Part shown: piece after piece, positions 24,448 to 33,066 of the stretch
How the letters are laid out: each line of letters starts with the position of its first letter
Numbering within the stretch: the first letter of the stretch is position 1
Notes under the pieces: generated by a model
The model's database searches: none
The model's input: the letters and a program-made list of their open reading frames with translations, nothing else
What the model was told of the DNA's origin: nothing
NCBI RefSeq assembly: GCF_001990265.1
Contig: NZ_LYVN01000032.1
Coordinates: 1-33,599 of the forward strand
Source: Sphingopyxis sp. KK2
GTDB taxonomy: Bacteria > Pseudomonadota > Alphaproteobacteria > Sphingomonadales > Sphingomonadaceae
Length of the DNA stretch: 33,599 nt
Direction: 5' to 3'
Translations under genes and position numbers: made by a program

Positions 24448-26934
24448 ATGCGGCGTTCCGCACTTGCCATGACGACGGCTCTTTTGCTGGCAGGCACCGC
24501 CACCACGGCGGCTTCGCAGTCGACCGACACCGATAGCGCAAGGGTCCATCCCGAACTTTGGCCCGCGGCGAAAAGCCCCGCGGCGATCACCGACGCGGCG
24601 ACTGAAAAGCGCATCGACGCGCTGCTCGCGAAAATGACGATCGAGCAAAAGGTCGGCCAGCTCGTCCAGGGCGACATCAGCACGATCACCCCCAGGGATC
24701 TCGAAACCTATCCGCTCGGCTCGATCCTCGCCGGCGGCAACAGCGGCCCCAATGGCAATGAACGCTCGAGCGCCGCCGACTGGGCGAAACTCGTCGGCGA
24801 ATTCCGCGCCGTGTCGCTGAGGCCGCAGGCGAACGGCGTCGCGATCCCGATCATCTTCGGGGTCGACGCCGTCCACGGCCATAACAATATCCCCGGCGCG
24901 ACGCTGTTCCCGCACAATATCGGGCTCGGCGCGGCGCATGATCCCGAACTGGTCCAGCGCATCGGCGCGGTCACCGCCGCCGAAATCGCGGGCAGCGGCA
25001 TCGAATGGACCTTCGCCCCGACGCTCGCGGTGCCGCAGGATCTGCGCTGGGGTCGCAGCTACGAAGGCTATGCCGCCGATCCGAAACTCGTCGCCGACTA
25101 TGCCAAAGCGATGGTCGTCGGGCTGCAGGGCCAACTCGTCGCCGGCAAGGTTGTCGGCAAGACGCATGTCGCCGCGACCGCGAAGCATTTCCTCGCCGAC
25201 GGCGGCACCGACGGCGGCCGCGACCAGGGCGATGCCAAGGTCGACGAGGCCGAACTGATCGCCAAACACGCGATGGGCTATCCCGCCGCGATCGACGCCG
25301 GCACGCTCACCGTCATGGCCAGCTTCTCGAGCTGGCAGGGGATCAAGCATCACGGCAATCAGGGGCTGCTGACCGACGCGCTCAAGAAAAAGATGGGCTT
25401 CGACGGCTTCGTCGTCGGCGACTGGAACGGCCATGGCCAGGTCGCGGGCTGCAGCGTTACCGATTGCCCGCAGTCGATCAACGCCGGGCTCGACATGTTC
25501 ATGGCGCCCGACAGCTGGAAAGGCCTTTACGAAACCACGGTCAAACAGGCGAAGGACGGCACCATATCCGCTGCGCGCCTCGACGACGCGGTGCGCCGCA
25601 TCCTGCGCGTGAAGTTCAAGCTCGGACTGTTCGATGCCGATCATGGCGGCCGCGGCGATTTCGCGGCGGTCGGCGCGCCCGCACATCTCGCGGTCGCGCG
25701 CGAGGCGGTGGCGAAATCGCTCGTCCTTATCAAGAACAATGGCAATGTCCTGCCGATCAAGGCGGGCGCCCGCGTCCTCGTCACCGGACCCGGCGCCGAC
25801 AGCATGGCGATGCAGTCGGGCGGCTGGACGATCAGCTGGCAGGGCACCGACGTCACCCACGCCGACTTTCCCAACGGCCAGACGATCTGGGAAGGACTCG
25901 ACAAGGCGGTGCGCGAAGCCGGCGGCGTCGCGACGCTGTCCGAAGGCGGCGTCTACAAGGAAAAGCCCGACGTAGCGATCGTCGTCTTCGGCGAGGCGCC
26001 CTATGCCGAGTTCCAGGGCGACGTGCCGACGCTCGATTACCAGCCGAGCGATGCGACCGACCTTGCGACGCTCAAGAAGCTCAAGGCCGCGGGCATTCCG
26101 GTGGTCGCGCTGTTCCTGTCGGGTCGCCCGATGTTCACCAGCCCCGAAATCAACGCCGCCGATGCCTTTGTCGCCGGCTGGCTTCCGGGGTCGCAGGGGG
26201 CGGGCGTCGCCGACGTGCTCGTCGCGGGCAAGAACGGCAAGACGGCGCGCCCCTTCACCGGGACTTTGCCCTTCGCTTGGCCCGCCGACGCGCGCTCGCC
26301 GGTCGAAAAGCCGCTCTTCGCCACCGGCTACGGCCTCAAATATGGTGAGAACAAGCCCGTCGGACCGCTGTCCGAAGACATGGGCATCGACGTCGCCGCC
26401 GCGCTCAATGTCGAAACCTATTTCGCCGGCGGCCGCGCGCGCGCGCCATGGGTGCTCACCGTCACCGACGCGGGCGGCTCGCGCCCCGTCGAATCCGCCC
26501 CGGTATCGAGCCCCGGCGGGCTGATCGAGGCACGCTCGGTCGATGTGAAGGCGCAGGAGGACGGCAAGAGCTTCGTCTGGACCGGCCCCGCCGCCTTCCA
26601 TCTTTCGGGCCCCTATGCCGACCTGACGCGCCAGCTCAACAACAGCTTCGCGCTGCGCGTCGAGTGGCGCGTCGATGCGCCCGGCACCGGCCCGGTCACG
26701 CTCGCGATGGGCGGGCAGGCGTTCGACATCTCGGACTGGGTCAAGGCCGCGCCCAAGGGTCAGGTCAGTTCGTTCCGCATCCCGCTGCGCTGCTTCGCCG
26801 ATGCGGGCGCCAATCTGACCAAGCTCGACTATGCGCTCAGCCTCAGCGCCGACAAGGGTTTCGCCGCCACCTTGCTACATTCGAATGTGCAGGCGGTGGG
26901 CGAGAATCTGCCTTGCCCGCCAAAGGCGAAATGA
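24448..26934 (+). CDS. Glycoside hydrolase family 3, exported beta-glucosidase (glucan 1,4-beta-glucosidase-like)
   Basis: The enzyme releases glucose from beta-glucosides. From the ATG at 24448 it has 828 residues: signal peptide MRRSALAMTTALLLAGTATT, GH3 N-terminal barrel (about 45-370) with FGVDAVHGHNN and the nucleophile Asp325 in VVGDWNGHG, GH3 C-terminal domain (about 400-620), and a C-terminal beta-sandwich of about 170 residues like the galactose-binding-type domain of ExoP-type glucosidases. GGGAGAG precedes this start; an in-frame ATG at 24436 would add four residues and lacks a well-placed ribosome site. The signal peptide puts the enzyme in the periplasm or outer membrane, downstream of the TonB receptor. 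An AACGTT operator precedes it and an MFS sugar porter follows 44 bases later. Confidence 0.95.
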   Translation: MRRSALAMTTALLLAGTATTAASQSTDTDSARVHPELWPAAKSPAAITDAATEKRIDALLAKMTIEQKVGQLVQGDISTITPRDLETYPLGSILAGGNSGPNGNERSSAADWAKLVGEFRAVSLRPQANGVAIPIIFGVDAVHGHNNIPGATLFPHNIGLGAAHDPELVQRIGAVTAAEIAGSGIEWTFAPTLAVPQDLRWGRSYEGYAADPKLVADYAKAMVVGLQGQLVAGKVVGKTHVAATAKHFLADGGTDGGRDQGDAKVDEAELIAKHAMGYPAAIDAGTLTVMASFSSWQGIKHHGNQGLLTDALKKKMGFDGFVVGDWNGHGQVAGCSVTDCPQSINAGLDMFMAPDSWKGLYETTVKQAKDGTISAARLDDAVRRILRVKFKLGLFDADHGGRGDFAAVGAPAHLAVAREAVAKSLVLIKNNGNVLPIKAGARVLVTGPGADSMAMQSGGWTISWQGTDVTHADFPNGQTIWEGLDKAVREAGGVATLSEGGVYKEKPDVAIVVFGEAPYAEFQGDVPTLDYQPSDATDLATLKKLKAAGIPVVALFLSGRPMFTSPEINAADAFVAGWLPGSQGAGVADVLVAGKNGKTARPFTGTLPFAWPADARSPVEKPLFATGYGLKYGENKPVGPLSEDMGIDVAAALNVETYFAGGRARAPWVLTVTDAGGSRPVESAPVSSPGGLIEARSVDVKAQEDGKSFVWTGPAAFHLSGPYADLTRQLNNSFALRVEWRVDAPGTGPVTLAMGGQAFDISDWVKAAPKGQVSSFRIPLRCFADAGANLTKLDYALSLSADKGFAATLLHSNVQAVGENLPCPPKAK

Positions 26935-26978
26935 CGAGACTTTCGGCACAGACATAAAAGAATATCGGGGAGAGAGAC

Positions 26979-28472
26979 ATGGCATTGGCGCCGAACGTCG
27001 CGACGAGTGCGGGCCCGGATGCGGGCGGAACCGATGGCAGGAGCCGAGGCAGCACGCTGGTCGTGCTGGTCCTCGCCTTTGCGGTCTTTTTCCTGCTCGG
27101 CGGGGTGACCAACATCAACGACCTCTTAGTCGGCAAGTTCAAGTCGATGTTCCACCTGACGCACGCGCAGGCGAACCTCGTCCAGATGGCGTTCTTCATC
27201 GCCTATGGCGCCTTTTCGATCCCTGCCGGGATCATCATGTCGAAACTCGGCTATATCCGCACCTTCGTGCTCGGCTTCGTCATCATCGCGGCAGCCGCCT
27301 TCCTGTTCGTGCCCGCGTCGGCAGCCGCCTCCTACCCCGGCTTTCTCGCCGCGCTCTTCTGCATCGGCGCGGGGATCACCGTGCTCCAGGTGGCGATGAA
27401 CCCGGTGATCACCACGCTCGGCCCGGCCAGGACCTCGCACAGCCGGCTGACCTTCGCGCAAGCGTTCAATTCGGTCGGCGTCTTCCTGATGGTTTATGGC
27501 GGCGCGACCTTCCTGCTCGGCGACGGCAAGCCGCTCGACCCCGAAACCTCGACCGATGTGCAGATCCAGGCCTATCGCGTCGCCGAAGGGGCGTCGATCG
27601 GCACGGCTTACATGTGGCTCGGTATCCTGATGCTCGTCATCGCGGCGATCTTCTGGTTCAACCGCTCGGCGCTCGACCATGCCAAGGCCGATGCGATGAA
27701 GCTCGAGGGCACGTGGGACCTGCTCACCCACAACCGCCGCGTCCAGCTCGGTGCGCTGTGCATCTTCGTCTATGTCGGCGCCGAAGTCGCGATCGGCTCG
27801 AACCTCATCGCCTATCTCGGCGACCAGAGCGTGATGGGGCTGGGGCTCCAGGCCGCGGGCAAGCTCGTCGCCATCTACTGGCTCGGCGCGCTGATCGGCC
27901 GCATTCTCGGCGGCTTCATCCTCAGAACATCGGTCGTGAAAATGCCGTTTGTGATTCTGTCGGGAATTGCTGTTGGCGCGGCAGTAATAAATCTCATCAA
28001 CCAACAGAACTTTGGCGCACTCGCCATGCTGGCGGGCCTGTGCGCGATAATTTATGGGCTCTTTTTCGCGATCCATAGGCTTGAACAGCTACTACAGTTG
28101 GACAAGCAGGAAGCGGTGGCACCAGGCAAAATCCTGAGTGCATTCGCTTTGGGGGCAATTGGCTTGGTGGTTTTGTCGGCGGTGACGACGGGCGCATTGT
28201 CGGGCTGGGCGCTGATCCTCGTCGGCTTCTGCAACTCGCTGATGTTCCCGACGATCTTCAGCCTCGGGACCGAGGGGCTGGGCGATCGCACGCCGCAGGC
28301 CTCGGGCATCCTGTGCACCGCGATCATCGGCGGCGCGATCGTGCCCTTCCTGTTCGGGCTAGTCGCCGATATCGATCTCCGCCTCGCGCTCGCGGTGCCG
28401 CTCGTCTGCTATGCGATCATCGCGGGCTTCGGGCTGTGGGCGGCGCGCCAGCAGGCGGCCGCCTCGGCCTGA
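26979..28472 (+). CDS. FucP/GluP-type sugar MFS transporter
   Basis: The 497-residue protein has about twelve membrane helices. Its first helix and loop, GGVTNINDLLVGKFKSMF followed by QANLVQMAFFIAYG, are typical of the FucP/GluP sugar:proton symporter family. ITVLQVAMNPVITTLGP and the later SNSLMFPTIFSLGTEGL-like region (GFCNSLMFPTIFSLG) support this. It is longer than the common 410-440 residues because of an N-terminal tail of about 25 residues and an extended loop near residues 175-205. It follows the GH3 gene and probably imports the glucose or glucoside released. Bases 27921-28200 inside it have clearly lower GC and unusual codons (AGA, AGG, ATA, CTA, GTA, TTG), although the frame is intact. 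Confidence 0.93.
   Translation: MALAPNVATSAGPDAGGTDGRSRGSTLVVLVLAFAVFFLLGGVTNINDLLVGKFKSMFHLTHAQANLVQMAFFIAYGAFSIPAGIIMSKLGYIRTFVLGFVIIAAAAFLFVPASAAASYPGFLAALFCIGAGITVLQVAMNPVITTLGPARTSHSRLTFAQAFNSVGVFLMVYGGATFLLGDGKPLDPETSTDVQIQAYRVAEGASIGTAYMWLGILMLVIAAIFWFNRSALDHAKADAMKLEGTWDLLTHNRRVQLGALCIFVYVGAEVAIGSNLIAYLGDQSVMGLGLQAAGKLVAIYWLGALIGRILGGFILRTSVVKMPFVILSGIAVGAAVINLINQQNFGALAMLAGLCAIIYGLFFAIHRLEQLLQLDKQEAVAPGKILSAFALGAIGLVVLSAVTTGALSGWALILVGFCNSLMFPTIFSLGTEGLGDRTPQASGILCTAIIGGAIVPFLFGLVADIDLRLALAVPLVCYAIIAGFGLWAARQQAAASA
27921..28200. other. Low-GC patch inside the FucP-type transporter gene
   Basis: Hand counts of 60-base blocks give about 47, 60, 53 and 58 percent GC, against roughly 65-70 percent on either side. 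Codons rare elsewhere in the window (AGA, AGG, ATA, CTA, GTA, TTG) cluster here. The open reading frame and membrane topology continue through it. It looks like an intragenic recombination tract. Confidence 0.7.
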
Positions 28473-28481
28473 CGCTCAGGC
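28467..28481. terminator. Symmetric hairpin shared by two convergent genes
   Basis: GCCTGA (28467-28472) and TCAGGC (28476-28481) form a palindrome around CGC. The TGA stop of the plus-strand transporter and the TGA stop of the minus-strand membrane protein are themselves in the two arms, three bases apart. Flanking G/C-rich sequence extends the pairing imperfectly. No T-run is present, so termination strength is uncertain. Confidence 0.5.
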
Positions 28482-29003
28482 GGCGGCCGGTGCCGCCGCG
28501 GCCGCAGCGTTCCACCGGGTGAACAGCAGCGCCCCGAACAGCAGTTCGGCGGCGCCCACCGCCAGCGTCACATGCACCGGCAGCGCGCCCGCCTGCACCG
28601 CAAAGCCGGTGCCGATCAGGAACAGCGCGCCACCGAGCAGCCAATAGACGCGCTCGCGATAGAGCGTCGCAAAGGCGAAATAGCGCGCGCCAATGACGAT
28701 CGCTAGCGCTGCAAAGGCGAATTCCGGCGAACGGGGCGCAAGCACGAACGCGATCAGCAGCCCGGCGAAGAGCGGGATCGTCGCCTCGATCGCTAGCTTG
28801 TTCAGCGCATTGCCCTGCGACACGCGCGGCGCGCGGAACAGCCGCGCGACGAGCAGCGACAGCGGAAAGATCAGCATGCCGGCGACGAGCAGGACGAGGA
28901 AGGCGATAAAGCCGTCCATCACATACCAGGCCGCGTCGGCTATCAGCCACGCCAGCCCCGAAATCAAAACCCCCGGCGCGCCGCCCTGATAGGCTGCGCG
29001 CAA
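28476..29003 (-). CDS. Membrane protein of unknown function (DUF7010-like) with non-canonical start
   Basis: The protein has five or six hydrophobic helices, begins AAYQGGAPGVLISGLAWL and ends in an Ala-rich tail. The GGAPGxLxSGLxW opening resembles small membrane proteins I know as DUF7010, at low certainty. The only conventional start in frame is the TTG at 29003 (175 residues), but the AGGAGG before it is just two bases away. Nine codons upstream an ATC at 29030-29028 stands five bases behind a very strong AGAGGAGG, and the residues from there (IDIDRAQEEL) form a plausible N-terminal helix. No ATG or GTG exists in frame back to the upstream stop. The true start is therefore open. Confidence 0.72.
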   Translation of the reverse strand: MRAAYQGGAPGVLISGLAWLIADAAWYVMDGFIAFLVLLVAGMLIFPLSLLVARLFRAPRVSQGNALNKLAIEATIPLFAGLLIAFVLAPRSPEFAFAALAIVIGARYFAFATLYRERVYWLLGGALFLIGTGFAVQAGALPVHVTLAVGAAELLFGALLFTRWNAAAAAAPAAA

Positions 29004-29110
29004 TTCCTCCTGTGCCCGATCGATGTCGATGACCGCCTCCTCTGGATGATGATCCCGGGGCTAGGGCGAAATGCGCGGCGATTCAACGGGGTTGCGCGCG
29101 GCATCGCTGG

Positions 29111-30607
29111 TCAGGCCGCCAATATGCCGTTCGGTCCCATGCCGATATCGTCGCCATTCGCCCAGACGCTGTGCGTGCCGGCGCAGATGCGCTCGGGCAG
29201 GATGATCCGGCACACCGGTCCCGCCGCGATATCCCTGGCGTCGATCAGCACGCATTCGGATCGGTCGGCCTCGAGGTCGGCGACGAAGGAGACCAGATAG
29301 CCGTCGTCCTCCTGTGTGGCACCGATGCGCGGCGCGAAGGGCGCCTCGCTGCCGAAGCGGCCGGGGCCGAATTCATAGTCCTCGCTTGTCCGCGCCTCGA
29401 GGTCGTGCTTCACCAGCCCGCGAAACAGGAACCAGCCGGGCTCGGGGATCGCGCTATAGGCGTAACGATAGCGCCGCCCCGCGTGGCGCTGGTTCAGCAT
29501 CCCGAATTCGAGGTTGCGGTCGTCGAGCCGTTCCTCGGTCGTTGCGCCGGTCACCAGGTTGAAACGCCAGCGGTGGAGCCGCGGCCGGATCAGGTCCTGA
29601 TCGAGATAGGCCATCATCCGTTCATAGCCTGCGGGCGCGTCGGGCCGCGACTTCGGCATCGGTTCTTCCTGATAATAGCCGTCGAGGATGATCTCGTCGC
29701 CTTCCTCCCACGCGTTCAGCCAGTGCAGCGTGTAGGTCGGCTCGGCCTCGAACCAGCGGATATCCTCAGGCTGGCCTTGGCGCGGGATGATCGCGAAGCG
29801 CGTCTTTTCGTCGGGATGGAATTGCACGACGTGCAGCCGTTTTTCGAGCAGTTCGGGGCTCCAATAGAGCGGCATGTCGTTGAGGATCGCGTAATTTTCG
29901 GTGAAGGCCATGTCGTGCGGCAGGCGCGGTCCGGGCAGCGGCACCGGGATATAATGTTTGAGCCTGTTGTCCGCGCCGACGACGCCATAATGCATGAAGG
30001 GCGCGTGCTTCGAATAGTTGAAGAACAGCAGTTCGCCAGTCGCGGGGTCGACCTTGCAATGCGCCGAAATGCCGTCGAGCGGCACCCAGCTTTCGGTACC
30101 ATGCTGTTCGAGCGTGAAGGGATCGAGCCGATAGGCCTCGCCGCACTGGTAGAAGGTCGAGATGATCTTGCCCGCATGGATCGCGACGTCGGTCGACGAA
30201 CTGTCCTTCAGCCACTCCTGCGCGCCCCAGCCGTGGCGCGTCGATTTGTGCGGCGGCTCCATCAGCCCCGCCCATAGCGATCGGCCCGCTTCCTTCTCGG
30301 CCTCGAACCCCTTGGTCCGCACGAAACGGCTGCGATAGCTCGCGCGCCCGTCCTTGAACGATATCGCGTGGATGAACCCGTCGCCGTCGAAGGGGTGATA
30401 GCGCCCGATCGGCTCATGGACCTGGTTCTCGCCGGTGCGCACATAGACGCCGTCGATGTCGTCGGGGATCGTGCCGATCACTTCGGCATCGCCATTGGCG
30501 AAGATCGCATTCCATTCGTTGAACGTCGGCCGCCAGGCGCCCTGCATATAGGGGTGATCGTTCGGCTGGATGGTCGACTGGATCGTCTCGACGAGCTCGG
30601 CGGTCAT
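29111..30607 (-). CDS. Carotenoid oxygenase family protein
   Basis: Enzymes of this family (PF03055) cleave a C=C bond of carotenoids, apocarotenoids or stilbenes with a non-heme iron held by four histidines in a seven-bladed propeller. All four are visible in the 498-residue protein: His183 (ISAHCKVDP), His231 (LPHDMAFTENY), His295 (LHWLNAWEEGD) and His479 (AGTHSVWAN). The start is the ATG at 30607 (MTAELVETI), preceded by GGGGAGA; the 16 residues upstream are Arg-rich and unlike the family. There is no signal peptide, so it is cytoplasmic. It follows the sulfatase by 94 bases on the same strand and may be cotranscribed. Whether the substrate is a carotenoid or a lignostilbene-type compound cannot be told. 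Confidence 0.93.
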   Translation of the reverse strand: MTAELVETIQSTIQPNDHPYMQGAWRPTFNEWNAIFANGDAEVIGTIPDDIDGVYVRTGENQVHEPIGRYHPFDGDGFIHAISFKDGRASYRSRFVRTKGFEAEKEAGRSLWAGLMEPPHKSTRHGWGAQEWLKDSSSTDVAIHAGKIISTFYQCGEAYRLDPFTLEQHGTESWVPLDGISAHCKVDPATGELLFFNYSKHAPFMHYGVVGADNRLKHYIPVPLPGPRLPHDMAFTENYAILNDMPLYWSPELLEKRLHVVQFHPDEKTRFAIIPRQGQPEDIRWFEAEPTYTLHWLNAWEEGDEIILDGYYQEEPMPKSRPDAPAGYERMMAYLDQDLIRPRLHRWRFNLVTGATTEERLDDRNLEFGMLNQRHAGRRYRYAYSAIPEPGWFLFRGLVKHDLEARTSEDYEFGPGRFGSEAPFAPRIGATQEDDGYLVSFVADLEADRSECVLIDARDIAAGPVCRIILPERICAGTHSVWANGDDIGMGPNGILAA

Positions 30608-30701
30608 GCACTGTCTCCCGCGCTGCGGCTCTGCCCGGCCGCGTCGCGGGGGCATGCTAACCCAAAATCAGCCGGTGGGCGAGGGGCGCCGCGGCGCGGC
30701 C

Positions 30702-32348
30702 TCAGTTGGTCCAATAGACATAGTCCTGTCCGTCCTTCCACGGCGCATTGAGCGGCACGTCGATGCGCACCGGCCCCTCGATCAGCCCCGGCCAGATCGG
30801 CTTCGCCATGTCCTTGTTCTGCGCCTCGATCATCGCGCGCAATTGCGCGACGCGCTGTGGCTCGCGCGCCGACAGGTCGGTCTGCTCGGTGGGGTCGAGC
30901 GCGAGATTATAGAGGCGCGTCTTCACTGGCCGCTTGGTCACATGCAACTTCCAGTCGCCCGCGCGCACCGCGCGATAGTCGCCCGACCGCCAGAACATCG
31001 CCGGCCGCTTCGCGGGCCCCGCCAATATATCCTCGCTGTCGATCTGCCGGCCCGCCGGCAGCTTCGCCCCCGCCGCGGCGGCGATGGTCGAGAAGATGTC
31101 GAGATGCCCCGTCGGGTCGGCGCGCGTCGATCCCGCCGCGATCGCGCCCGGCCAGCGCATGAAGAAGGGGGTGCGGATGCCGCCCTCGAAGAAAGTCGCC
31201 TTCCACCCGCGATAGGGCGCGTTCAACCGGTCGATCCCGGTGTACCAGGCGCCGCCATTGTCGCTGGTGAAGATCACCAGCGTGTTGTCGTCGATGCCGA
31301 GTTCCTTGAGCTTCGCCATCACGTCGCCGATCCGCCGGTCGAGCTGCGCGATCATCGCGCCATAGACGCGCGTCTTCTCGTCCTTGATCTGCGGCAGCCG
31401 GTCATACTCCTCGCGCGTCGCCTGCAGCGGCGTGTGCGGCGCATTGAACGCGAGATACATGAAGAAGGGCCGGTTGCGGTTCGCCTCGATCGCCCGCGTC
31501 GCTTCGGCGGCGAAATAGTCGGTCATATGCCCCTTGGGGTGGAAACGCTGGCTGCCGTTGAAGCTCACCGCATGGCGCAGGTTTGCCCACAGGAAACGGT
31601 CGATGCGGTCCCATGGGAGCTTGGCGTTGACGACGTCGGGATCGTCCTCGGGCAGGAACATCGCCGCGCCGCCGAGCACCGCGAGGCTCTCGTCGAAACC
31701 CTGCGCGTGCGGTTGCAGGGCGGGGGCCTCGCCCAAATGCCATTTGCCGATGTGCAGCGTGTGGTACCCCGCCGCCTTCACCGCCTCGGCGATCGTCACC
31801 TCGTTCGCGGGCACCCCCATGTCGGGATAGTCGGGCACGTCGGGGGTGATCAGTTCCTTGTGAAAGATCGTGTTCAGCGGTCCGATCCCGTCGCCATGCG
31901 CCATATTCTCGGCGAACTGCACCGGCACCGCGGTAAATTCGAAACCGAAGCGCGTCGGGTAGCGCCCCGTCATCATCGCCGCGCGCGACGGCGAACAGGT
32001 CGCGTTGGCGGCATAGGCGGTGGTGAAATTCATCCCCTCGCGCGCGAGCGCGTCGATGTTCGGGGTCTTGACGATCCCGCCCGCGACCCCGCCGCCGTTG
32101 AGGCTGATGTCGTTGAAGCCGAGGTCGTCGACGACGATCAGGATGATGTTCGGCGGCCGCTTGCTCCCGGGCGGAAGCGCCGGCGCGGTCGCGGGTCCCG
32201 CCTCCCACGTCACCGGCCGGTTCGGCTGCACGGGGTCGCGCCAGTCCGAAATCAGCCCGGGCAGGCGGTATGTATTGGCTTTATAAGCCCAATATCCCCC
32301 CGCACCGAGCAGTGCGAGCACGCCGAGCGCCACCCATCTTTTCTTCAT
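30702..32348 (-). CDS. Sulfatase, type I (formylglycine-dependent arylsulfatase family)
   Basis: Sulfatases hydrolyse sulfate esters with a formylglycine made from a cysteine or serine. The 548-residue protein has one N-terminal hydrophobic segment (about residues 6-22) that lacks an obvious cleavage site and may anchor it on the periplasmic side. It has the metal-binding Asp74-Asp75 in IVVDDLGFND and the modification motif CSPSR (Cys118, Pro120, Arg122) followed by AAMMTGRYP. HIGKWHLG and FTSDNGGAW add the usual later boxes. It is divergent from a TetR gene with a palindrome between them, and a formylglycine-generating-enzyme relative lies just beyond that regulator. The substrate is unknown. 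Confidence 0.95.
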   Translation of the reverse strand: MKKRWVALGVLALLGAGGYWAYKANTYRLPGLISDWRDPVQPNRPVTWEAGPATAPALPPGSKRPPNIILIVVDDLGFNDISLNGGGVAGGIVKTPNIDALAREGMNFTTAYAANATCSPSRAAMMTGRYPTRFGFEFTAVPVQFAENMAHGDGIGPLNTIFHKELITPDVPDYPDMGVPANEVTIAEAVKAAGYHTLHIGKWHLGEAPALQPHAQGFDESLAVLGGAAMFLPEDDPDVVNAKLPWDRIDRFLWANLRHAVSFNGSQRFHPKGHMTDYFAAEATRAIEANRNRPFFMYLAFNAPHTPLQATREEYDRLPQIKDEKTRVYGAMIAQLDRRIGDVMAKLKELGIDDNTLVIFTSDNGGAWYTGIDRLNAPYRGWKATFFEGGIRTPFFMRWPGAIAAGSTRADPTGHLDIFSTIAAAAGAKLPAGRQIDSEDILAGPAKRPAMFWRSGDYRAVRAGDWKLHVTKRPVKTRLYNLALDPTEQTDLSAREPQRVAQLRAMIEAQNKDMAKPIWPGLIEGPVRIDVPLNAPWKDGQDYVYWTN

Positions 32349-32373
32349 AGCCCCACCCGTTTTCGATTCTGGT

Positions 32374-32406
32374 CGATATTATGGCACTATTTGTGTCATT
32401 ATATCG
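32374..32406. promoter_or_regulatory. Candidate TetR operator covering divergent promoters
   Basis: Two 16-base arms (32374-32389 and 32391-32406) around one central base match at 13 of 16 positions. The outer CGATAT/ATATCG and inner ATG/CAC blocks are exact. The left arm contains TATTAT (32377-32382), a -10-like hexamer reading towards tetR, and the right arm contains a perfect TATAAT on the minus strand (32403-32398) reading towards the sulfatase. Binding of the adjacent TetR protein here would block both. Confidence 0.78.
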
Positions 32407-32460
32407 CGTCGCGCGCAAGATCGCATTGACCCCGGCGCCAAGCTGGGCCAGCGGGGAGAT

Positions 32461-33066
32461 ATGGCAGCCAGGGCAAAAGCGAAGATCGAGGCCGAAGCGG
32501 CACCGCGCGTCGACGGACGCCGCGAGCGCAGCCGGTCGAGCCGCGCGCGCATCGTCGCCGCGATGCTCGACCTCATCGACCGCGGCGACCTGTCGCCCAG
32601 CGCCGCGCGCGTCGCCGAGGAGGCGGGGGTCGGCCTGCGCACGGTGTTCCGCCAGTTCGACGACATGGACACGCTCTACCGCGAAATGTCCGAAACCATC
32701 GCCGAGCGCGTGATGCCGATCGTCAGCGCGCCCTATGCGGGCAAGGACTGGCGCGACGACATACGCGACATCGCCGCGCGCCGCGTCCGCGTCTTCGAAA
32801 CGATGCTGCCCTTCCGCCTCGCGGCCAATATCAAGCGTTACCAGTCGCCCTTCCTGATGGGCCAATATGGCCAGGTCGTCGCGCTCGAACGCGACCTGCT
32901 GTTCCGGCTGCTCCCCGACGAAGTGCTCGCCGACCGCGTCGCGCGCGAGGCTTTGTGCGTGACGCTCTCGTTCCAGACCTGGCGCGCGCTGCGCCACGAC
33001 CAGGGGCTGACCGTCGACGAAGCCGGGGCGGTGGTCGCAAAGATGGTCGAGGCGCTGATCGCATGA
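32461..33066 (+). CDS. TetR/AcrR family transcriptional regulator
   Basis: The 201-residue protein has a TetR-type helix-turn-helix at about residues 27-73 (IVAAMLDLIDRGDLSPSAARVAEEAGVGLRTVFRQFDDM, split here as a three-helix domain). The rest is an all-helical ligand domain without clear family features. GGGGAG precedes the ATG. The gene is divergent from the sulfatase, with a 33-base imperfect palindrome in the 112-base gap. Its stop overlaps the start of the formylglycine-generating-enzyme-like gene as ATGA. It probably represses itself with that gene on one side and the sulfatase-oxygenase unit on the other, sensing a substrate or product of that pathway. Confidence 0.93.
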   Translation: MAARAKAKIEAEAAPRVDGRRERSRSSRARIVAAMLDLIDRGDLSPSAARVAEEAGVGLRTVFRQFDDMDTLYREMSETIAERVMPIVSAPYAGKDWRDDIRDIAARRVRVFETMLPFRLAANIKRYQSPFLMGQYGQVVALERDLLFRLLPDEVLADRVAREALCVTLSFQTWRALRHDQGLTVDEAGAVVAKMVEALIA

